A stretch of 17,754 bases of DNA, taken from positions 1 through 17,754 of the forward strand of contig DAOVLE010000096.1 of the NCBI GenBank assembly GCA_030631415.1. Direction: 5' to 3'. Source of the DNA: JAAEQG01 sp023133475 (lineage in GTDB: Bacteria; Planctomycetota; Phycisphaerae; UBA1845). The notes below the pieces were generated by a model. The model was not told the origin of the DNA. It made no database searches and was given only the letters and a program-made list of their open reading frames with translations. Both the position numbers and the translations under genes were made by a program. Position 1 is the first letter of the stretch; every line of letters starts with the position of its first letter. Positions 1 to 5,092 of this stretch are shown here, piece by piece.

Positions 1-46
1 CTCTGCGTGCTCTGTCGCGGCTGATTCGAGGAGTTACCCCCCGGAT

Positions 47-251
47 GGGTGGCCCACCTCTTCAGAGGTGGGGGACACGAATCGCGTGGAGTATTCGCGT
101 CCCCCACGGCTAAAGGGGCCGTCGATTTAGTTGTTCGGAGCGACCCCCAATGTAGCGTCACCCCTTGTGGGTGACGAGAAACGAGGGTGCGCCGCCCACA
201 AGGGGCGACGCTACGGACTAAATCGACAGCCCCTAAAGCGATGGGGCACCC
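47..251. repeat. GGGTGGCCCA palindromic element, copy A, split by an insertion
   Basis: Positions 47-115 match the left part of the intact 81-nt palindrome at 10004-10084, and 239-251 match its right end. A strong hairpin pairs 68-82 with 93-107 (14 of 15 pairs, GTGGGGGAC against GTCCCCCAC). A second, mutually exclusive hairpin pairs 53-61 with 64-72 (CCCACCTCT against AGAGGTGGG). The outer arms 47-55 and 243-251 still pair at 8 of 9 positions although 123 nt now separate the two halves. It lies just beyond the aroC stop codon and could end aroC transcription. It reads as a non-coding REP or MITE-like element. Confidence 0.75.
116..238. mobile_element. Nested palindromic insertion flanked by CTAAAG
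   Basis: This segment has no counterpart in the intact copy at 10004-10084. It is bounded by CTAAAG at 110-115 and again at 233-238, which looks like a target-site duplication. Its ends are inverted repeats: 121-131 (GTCGATTTAGT) pairs exactly with 217-227, and 115-119 pairs with 229-233. The interior holds a further hairpin, 152-173 against 193-214. Within that, 156-163 (CGTCACCC) can instead pair with 169-176. No open reading frame of note lies inside, so any mobility would depend on a transposase encoded elsewhere. Confidence 0.6.
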
Positions 252-257
252 AGCCTA

Positions 258-1412
258 CTACTCGATCCGGCGAGCCATCTCCAGGTAAGCCCGGTATGCA
301 GCCTGCACTTCGCTCAATGTATCACCACCGAACTTGCCCAAAAAAGCCCGCGTAATTTCAAACGCCACCACATTCTCCGCCACCACGCTGGCCGCCGGCA
401 CCGCGCAGACGTCGCTCCGCTCATAGTCGCAGCGGACTGACTCCCTGGTCAACAAATCCACACTATCCAAGCCGCGCATCAGCGTACTGATCGGCTTCAT
501 CACACCACGCACGATGATCGGTTGGCTGTTGCTCATCCCGCCTTCCAGCCCACCGGCACGGTTCGAGCGCCGGGTGAACCCCAACACGGGCGTCTCACGC
601 AACGCCGGATCGTAATCGATCTCGTCATGAACCACGCTGCCACGCAGCTTGCCAAGCTCGAAACCGCCTCCGATCTCCACCCCCTTAAAAGCCTGAATGG
701 AACCAACCGCCTGCATCAGCCGCCCGTCGAGCTTGTCTTGCCAGCGGCTGCCACTGCCCAGCCCCGGACACAGCCCGTGCACCTGCACCTCCACCCACCC
801 ACCGATAGTGTCACCATCGTTCCGGGCTTGACGGATAGCCGCCACCATCTCATCTACCACCGTCGCATCAGGGCAGTACACTTCGTTGGCATCACGGACG
901 GCTGACAGAACCCCCGGCGACGCTTGCGGGTCGATGGCAGCCGCCACCGGCCCTATCCGGCAGACGTACCCCACCACCTCGATGCCGAACTCATCGAGCA
1001 GGCAGCGTGCGATCGCCCCCGCCGCCACCCGGGCGGCTGTCTCACGAGCGGAGGACCGCTCCAGCGTCTCGCGGCAGTCATTGGTCAGCCATTTCAGGCT
1101 GCCCGCCAGGTCGGCGTGCCCCGGGCGCGGGCGGTGGATTGGCGGGGCATCGTCGATACGCCAGTCACGGTTGGCTATCTGCACGGCAATCGGGGAGCCG
1201 ATAGTGACATTCTTGCGCACCCCGGACAGAATGTTGACGCGGTCCTTCTCGATTTTCTGCCGCTCTCCCCGCCCGTAGCCGCCTTGCCGCCGGGCCATCT
1301 CCCGGTTGATGCGACCCATGTCGAGATTCACGCCCGCTGGCATACCCTCGACTAAAGCCACAAGTGCTTGCCCGTGCGATTCCCCCGCGGTGCAGTAGTT
1401 CAAATTTGCCAT
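258..1412 (-). CDS. aroC: Chorismate synthase
   Basis: AroC converts 5-enolpyruvylshikimate-3-phosphate to chorismate, the last step of the shikimate pathway, using reduced FMN as cofactor in the cytoplasm. The 384-residue product has the usual length and all family signatures: GESHG at residues 10-14, RPGHAD at 96-101, SSARETAARVA at 120-130, GGMSNSQP at 291-298 followed by KPISTL, and the RSDVCAVPA block near 332. The ATG at 1412 is chosen because family homology begins there. An open frame continues upstream to 1652 but only through AT-rich repeat DNA, giving an implausible low-complexity leader. No strong Shine-Dalgarno is seen; a GGAG lies about 19 nt upstream. Its stop is followed within a few bases by the composite palindrome at 47-251. 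It is transcribed divergently from the envelope cluster. Confidence 0.97.
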   Translation of the reverse strand: MANLNYCTAGESHGQALVALVEGMPAGVNLDMGRINREMARRQGGYGRGERQKIEKDRVNILSGVRKNVTIGSPIAVQIANRDWRIDDAPPIHRPRPGHADLAGSLKWLTNDCRETLERSSARETAARVAAGAIARCLLDEFGIEVVGYVCRIGPVAAAIDPQASPGVLSAVRDANEVYCPDATVVDEMVAAIRQARNDGDTIGGWVEVQVHGLCPGLGSGSRWQDKLDGRLMQAVGSIQAFKGVEIGGGFELGKLRGSVVHDEIDYDPALRETPVLGFTRRSNRAGGLEGGMSNSQPIIVRGVMKPISTLMRGLDSVDLLTRESVRCDYERSDVCAVPAASVVAENVVAFEITRAFLGKFGGDTLSEVQAAYRAYLEMARRIE

Positions 1413-1520
1413 ACGACGCCTGCTGAAGTGACTCCAAAGATAAGGCACCGGTTTCGTTTTTGCGGGTGCCACCACGCCAAATATAACCCAATCCGGCAGT
1501 CGAGGGAACAAAGAATGGGG

Positions 1521-1615
1521 ATTGAGGAAAATTGAAAATTGAAAATGAAAAATGGAAAATGGGGGATGGGAAGCGTGATGAATTGAGAATGGAGAATTGA
1601 GAATGGAGAATGTGG
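1521..1615. repeat. GAAAATTGAAAATGG-type AT-rich tract
   Basis: Two runs of short degenerate units, GAAAATTGAAAATG-like at 1521-1563 and GAATTGAGAATGGAGAATT-like at 1580-1615, stand out as strongly AT-rich in GC-rich surroundings. The same words recur at 13948-13962, 14059-14070, 14135-14171, 16137-16170 and 16322-16342. The opening word TTGAGGAAAATTG is shared with the minus strand at the 3' end of mnmG, so this is a dispersed family rather than a local microsatellite. The rest of the 1413-1776 gap holds the hairpin at 1656-1712, a TTTAGCGGCGAC word at 1639-1650 that recurs inverted at 14087-14098, and no gene. Confidence 0.7.
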
Positions 1616-1655
1616 GCGCTCGCAACGGCGCCGGGGTATTTAGCGGCGACAAGTT

Positions 1656-1712
1656 GTAGGGCGGGTTCTACCCGCCTTCGCGGCACGGATCGGCGGGTGG
1701 AACCCGCCCTAC
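1656..1712. repeat. GTAGGGCGGG paired hairpin element
   Basis: The arms TAGGGCGGGTTCTACCCGCC (1657-1676) and GGCGGGTGGAACCCGCCCTA (1692-1711) are inverted copies of one 20-nt unit about 15 nt apart. Each arm is also a small hairpin by itself (GGCGGGT against ACCCGCC). The full form recurs at 10102-10158 and 16262-16318, and single arms at 2671, 4707, 14001 and 16085. The right end runs directly into ACTGAATGTATAC, a word also found inverted near 16045. Confidence 0.85.
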
Positions 1713-1776
1713 TGAATGTATACAAATCGGCTGGAACTCGGTACTCTCAAGTCACTAACTTGGATGAATATACCCC

Positions 1777-2673
1777 GTGTGCGTTGCGAATCCTCACCGC
1801 CAAGACCGCGAACCCATCATCCCCGGCAAGGGAAGCACCGCCCTGACCGTCGCCCCGGACTGGCAGGCAGTGCTGGTGTCAAACGGCTGGGAAGACCTGG
1901 ACGACATCTTCAGCCTGGTGAACGACGCAAGCCTCTCGAAACCGGGGCTGCCGCACTGGCGCGAGCGAATCCGCACCACACTGACAGATGCCGGGCGAGA
2001 AGTCACCGTCTACGTCAAGCGTTTTCATAACGTGCCTTTATCGCAACAGATCAGACGCTGGTGGAGCGGCGATCCCGGGCATGCCACCGCCTGGGCAGAG
2101 TGGGCGTGGTTGTGGGAACTGGGGCGGGCCGGCATTTCCGCGGCAGAGCCGATCGCCTATGGTGAAGAGATGACCGGCTGGTGGGAGCACCGCAGTGCGG
2201 TGGTGATGGGAGCGGTCGGCGGCGTCTCACTCGAACGCTGGTGCACAGAGCATGACGAGCCTTTCCCCGAGGCATTGCCCGACGCTCTGGCAGAGTTGGT
2301 GGCTCGCTTTCACGGTTTGGGGATCGCGCACCGCGACCTGTACCTGTCACACATTTTTGGGGAGAGGCTGGACACCGCCACCCCACAACTGTCCATTATC
2401 GATTTGCAGCGGGTGGTGCGTTTGGGCCGGCGTCGGCGGCGTTGGATCGTCAAGGACCTGGCAGCCTTGAACTATTCGACTCCTCCAACGGCGTTGTCGG
2501 TGCGGGGCCGGTTGCGTTGGCTGAAGCGGTATGTGCAATTGTGCGAGAAGGGCGACGTGCGGAAATGCCCACGATCATTTAGACTGAGGCGGCAGGATCG
2601 TGTGCTGCTACGGCGGATTCTTGGGAGGGCTGAGCAGATGCGGCGGCATGATGCACGCAGGGGTCGGCTGTAG
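1777..2673 (+). CDS. Lipopolysaccharide kinase, WaaP/KdkA/InaA-like
   Basis: This is a 298-residue protein-kinase-fold enzyme of the group that phosphorylates sugars of the lipopolysaccharide inner core (heptose or Kdo) on the cytoplasmic side of the membrane. Visible kinase features are the putative ATP-binding Lys81 in VYVKRF, Glu108 in the following helix, the catalytic loop HRDLYLSH at 185-192 (Asp187), the metal-binding IIDLQR with Asp209, and KDLAALNYS near 226, which is characteristic of this family. The start is uncertain: GTG at 1777 has only a weak GGA about 12 nt upstream, and GTG at 1870 is an alternative. The stop TAG at 2671-2673 is the first three bases of a GTAGGGCGGG repeat arm, so the basic C-terminal tail may have been altered by that insertion. 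The exact sugar substrate cannot be read from sequence. Confidence 0.85.
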   Translation: MCVANPHRQDREPIIPGKGSTALTVAPDWQAVLVSNGWEDLDDIFSLVNDASLSKPGLPHWRERIRTTLTDAGREVTVYVKRFHNVPLSQQIRRWWSGDPGHATAWAEWAWLWELGRAGISAAEPIAYGEEMTGWWEHRSAVVMGAVGGVSLERWCTEHDEPFPEALPDALAELVARFHGLGIAHRDLYLSHIFGERLDTATPQLSIIDLQRVVRLGRRRRRWIVKDLAALNYSTPPTALSVRGRLRWLKRYVQLCEKGDVRKCPRSFRLRRQDRVLLRRILGRAEQMRRHDARRGRL

Positions 2674-2690
2674 GGCGGGTTTTACCCGCC
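2671..2690 (+). repeat. GTAGGGCGGG single arm at the kinase stop codon
   Basis: TAGGGCGGGTTTTACCCGCC, a single arm of the same family as 1656-1712. Its first three bases are the stop codon of the kinase gene. Confidence 0.8.
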
Positions 2691-2714
2691 TTCCTGGCTG
2701 CACAGCAGTATTCT

Positions 2715-2800
2715 GTAGGGTGGGTGGAGCTTTGCGAAGCGAAACCCACCGCACTGGTTGGTGGGTTCCACCTTGCTCCACAAGGTTCCACCCACCCTAC
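2715..2800. repeat. GTAGGGTGGG variant hairpin element
   Basis: The ends TAGGGTGGGT (2716-2725) and ACCCACCCTA (2790-2799) are exact inverted repeats. The interior contains GCGAAGCGAAACCCACC and the internal pair GGTGGGTTCCACC / GGTTCCACCCACC. It is related to, but distinct from, the GTAGGGCGGG units. It ends 21 nt before the glycosyltransferase start, only 9 nt before its Shine-Dalgarno. Confidence 0.75.
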
Positions 2801-2820
2801 GTTGGCGACGGAAGTTTTCG

Positions 2821-3981
2821 ATGAAAACGGCTCTGGTTATCGAGTGGATCGACGCATGGCGTGGTGGGGCGGAAACGTCCACCGAACAGTTTATACGCCA
2901 TCTGCTACAGCGGGGAGTGGAATTGACCGTCTTCACCCGTAGCCGTCCCTCGCCCACTCCCGACTTGCGGGTGTGCACCATCCCCACCTCGACTCCGGCA
3001 CGGTCGCAACGCACCAGGCGGTTTGCTCAACGTGCCGCCGCCGCCGTCCGTGCGGAACAGTTTGACATCGTTCACGCGATTTCCCCGTGCCTGGTCGCGG
3101 ATGTCTACGAGCCGCGTGGCGGCACGGTGGCTGAAACCGTACTGAGGAACCTGGCCACCCGTCAGCCGGGCTTGAGGCGGGAGCTTAAACGAGCCGCCAA
3201 CAAGTTCAATCTCAAGCAGCGGGTGATGCTGAAGTTCGAGCGGCGTCTGCTCGGCGGGGAACACAAACCGATGGTGATCGCCCTGTCGGACTACGTGGTG
3301 CGCCAACTGCGCCAACACTATGATTACCCATCAGCCTATATTCGCAAAGTCTTCAACGGGGTCGATCCGGATCGCACCGAACACTCCGCCCGGCAAAAGG
3401 ATCGTGCGGATATCCGAGAGTTATACCATATCCGCCAGGACGATTACCTGGTGATTATGGTGGCGCACAACTTCAGGCTGAAGGGAGTACGCCGTTGGCT
3501 GGAGGCTTTCAGGATTCTGGCGGAGGGCACCGATTTGCCGTTGCGTTCATTGGTGATCGGGAGAGACGCCTCGATGCTATGGGAGCGGCTGGTCGCCCGT
3601 GAGGGCCTGTCCGAGCGTATCCAGTTCACCGGGCCGACACGCCGGGTCTTGGCTTTTCTTCACGCCGCGGACGTTCTGGTCCACCCCACCTATTACGACC
3701 CGTGCAGTCGCGTGGTGCTCGAAGCCATGGCTGTCGGTTTGCCGGTGATCACCACCCGCTATGATGGCGCCTCTGAGATAGTCGAGGATGGCGTGAACGG
3801 GTTTGTGCTGGAGGAGGCAGACTGTGTTCGTACTCTGGTGGACAGGGTGGTGCATTTGGCGGATGCGGAGGTTCGTGCCGGCATGAGAGTTGAGGCACTC
3901 AAGGCGGCGGACCGGGTGAGTATGAAGCAGCATGCCGAGGGCGTGTATCAGGTCTACCAGGAGGTGCTTGAAGCCAGGTGA
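2821..3981 (+). CDS. GT4 glycosyltransferase, WaaG-like
   Basis: A 386-residue GT-B fold retaining glycosyltransferase that probably adds a sugar to lipopolysaccharide core or a related surface glycan at the inner membrane. The N-terminal domain opens with a beta strand and a GGAE glycine-rich loop near residue 16. FNGVD lies at about 178 at the domain junction, and the C-terminal nucleotide-sugar site shows DPCSRVVLEAMA followed by GLPVITT and GASE, the E-x7-E-type region starting near 293. ATG 2821 is preferred because homology starts there and GGAAG sits 6 nt upstream; the in-frame extension to 2758 only translates repeat DNA. The gene follows the kinase and its 3' end overlaps plsY. Pairing a WaaG-like transferase with a WaaP-like kinase recalls the enterobacterial core operon, but donor and acceptor are unknown. 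Confidence 0.9.
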   Translation: MKTALVIEWIDAWRGGAETSTEQFIRHLLQRGVELTVFTRSRPSPTPDLRVCTIPTSTPARSQRTRRFAQRAAAAVRAEQFDIVHAISPCLVADVYEPRGGTVAETVLRNLATRQPGLRRELKRAANKFNLKQRVMLKFERRLLGGEHKPMVIALSDYVVRQLRQHYDYPSAYIRKVFNGVDPDRTEHSARQKDRADIRELYHIRQDDYLVIMVAHNFRLKGVRRWLEAFRILAEGTDLPLRSLVIGRDASMLWERLVAREGLSERIQFTGPTRRVLAFLHAADVLVHPTYYDPCSRVVLEAMAVGLPVITTRYDGASEIVEDGVNGFVLEEADCVRTLVDRVVHLADAEVRAGMRVEALKAADRVSMKQHAEGVYQVYQEVLEAR

Positions 3982-4661
3982 ACATGTTTACGTCCGTGCC
4001 GTCCATTGTGTTATTGGCTGTTGTGGGTGCCTACTTGTTGGGCAGCATTCCGTTTGGGCTGTTGGTGGCAAAGGTCTGCGGGGTGGACATCCGCACGGTG
4101 GGCAGCAGGAACATCGGAGCCACCAATGTCAGCCGAACTCTAGGCCGTCCTTGGGGCATGTTGGTTTTTTTCCTGGACGTGCTTAAAGGGCTGCTGCCTA
4201 CGCTGATTGCCGGTTTGGCTCTCGCGGAGGCGGGGGGCGAGTCGGGCATATCCCAGGCATGGCGAAACATTTGTGTGCTGGCGGTGGGAATCACGGCGGT
4301 GCTGGGGCACAATTACCCGGTTTTTCTGGGTTTTCGTGGGGGCAAGGGAGTCGCCACCACGTTGGGAATAGCGTTGGGGGTCTATCCGGAGCTGACCTGT
4401 GCAGCCCTGGCAGCTTTTGGTGTGTGGGTGGTAGTGACCCTGATCAGCCGCTATGTGTCGGTGGGGTCGATGTGTGCGGCGGTTGCGTTCCCGCTGGTCT
4501 TGGTGTTGGTTTTCGGGCGACAAGAGGGGTTCCTGGCCAATTCCTGGCCGCTGGTTGTTTGCAGCAGTTTGCTGGCGGTCATGATCATCTACCGGCATCG
4601 CAAGAACATTCTCCGCCTGCGTGAGGGGACGGAACAGAAAATCGGCAAGCCAGGCAAGTGA
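3978..4661 (+). CDS. plsY: Glycerol-3-phosphate acyltransferase PlsY
   Basis: PlsY is an inner-membrane enzyme that transfers the acyl group of acyl-phosphate to glycerol-3-phosphate, making lysophosphatidate for phospholipid synthesis. The 227-residue product has the expected five-helix hydrophobic pattern and all three family motifs: GSIPFG near residue 22, GSRNIGATNV near 42, and GHNYPVFLGFRGGKG near 109. The GTG at 3978 overlaps the glycosyltransferase stop (GTGA), with AGGAGGTG at 3959-3966 as a strong ribosome binding site. ATG at 3984 is the alternative start. Overlap and shared strand imply translational coupling with the upstream envelope gene. Its stop TGA falls inside a 26-nt word that recurs exactly near 16055. 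Confidence 0.96.
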   Translation: MNMFTSVPSIVLLAVVGAYLLGSIPFGLLVAKVCGVDIRTVGSRNIGATNVSRTLGRPWGMLVFFLDVLKGLLPTLIAGLALAEAGGESGISQAWRNICVLAVGITAVLGHNYPVFLGFRGGKGVATTLGIALGVYPELTCAALAAFGVWVVVTLISRYVSVGSMCAAVAFPLVLVLVFGRQEGFLANSWPLVVCSSLLAVMIIYRHRKNILRLREGTEQKIGKPGK

Positions 4662-4682
4662 ACCCGTGGTGTAAAGGCAAGA
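4657..4682. repeat. 26-nt word also present at 16055-16080
   Basis: Positions 4657-4682 and 16055-16080 are identical over 26 nt and contain GTGAACCCGTGGTGTAAAGG. Both copies lead into a single GTAGGGCGGG arm, at 4707 and 16085 respectively. Here the word includes the plsY stop codon. Confidence 0.85.
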
Positions 4683-4706
4683 GCCAACAAGGCAACAAGG
4701 CAGATG

Positions 4707-4726
4707 TAGGGCGGGTTCCACCCGCC
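4707..4726 (+). repeat. GTAGGGCGGG single arm abutting the IS66 remnant
   Basis: TAGGGCGGGTTCCACCCGCC, a single arm. The first recognisable IS66 codon begins at its last base, so the arm marks the breakpoint of the transposase remnant. Confidence 0.85.
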
Positions 4727-5001
4727 GCGAGCACGGCGAATCCTACTTCCGCTTCATCACAACGCCCGGCATAGAGCCGACCAATAACATTGCAGAGCAG
4801 GCCATTCGTTTTGTAGTGATCGATCGGTATATTACGCAAGGCACTCGTAGTGAGAATGGTTGCCAGTGGTGCGAGCGCACTTGGACGGTGCTGGCCACCT
4901 GTGCCCGCCAGGGCCGCTCAGCCTTCGAGTTCCTGCACGATGCGGTCCGAGCCTACCTCACCGGCCAACCGACTCCCACCCTTTTGCTGGATTCCTCTTG
5001 A
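4726..5001 (+). pseudogene. IS66 transposase, C-terminal remnant
   Basis: The frame read from 4726 begins REHGESYFRF and continues through the diagnostic IS66 C-terminal blocks PTNNIAEQAIR, a GTRSENG segment and WTVLATCARQGRS, ending at TGA 4999-5001. Only 91 codons remain of a protein usually around 500 residues, and there is no start codon, catalytic N-terminal part or accessory tnpA/tnpB genes. The left edge coincides with a GTAGGGCGGG arm. It is a dead fragment, though its 3' end supplies a possible promoter for the next gene. Confidence 0.9.
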
Positions 5002-5026
5002 CAATCTCCCCGTGAACGGTTACGAA
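4998..5026 (+). promoter_or_regulatory. Candidate sigma70-type promoter for the PKD lipoprotein gene
   Basis: A perfect TTGACA at 4998-5003 overlaps the IS66 stop codon. After a 17-nt spacer comes TACGAA at 5021-5026, a poor match to TATAAT (3 of 6). The downstream start is 67 nt away at 5093. This rests on consensus matching only. Confidence 0.3.
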
Positions 5027-5092
5027 AGGATGAATGGCCTGCGTCTTGAGATGCGGGAGATTGATTTCGTACCGTGAAAAAGAGGTGTTTCA

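Noticed and set aside
131..355. Small plus-strand open frame at the left end
   Set aside because: It lies in the nested palindromes and runs antisense into the aroC 3' end; no protein-like pattern.
1413..1652. N-terminal extension of AroC by 80 residues
   Set aside because: The extra residues translate AT-rich dispersed repeat and intergenic DNA (runs of FSIF/NFQF); family homology begins exactly at ATG 1412.
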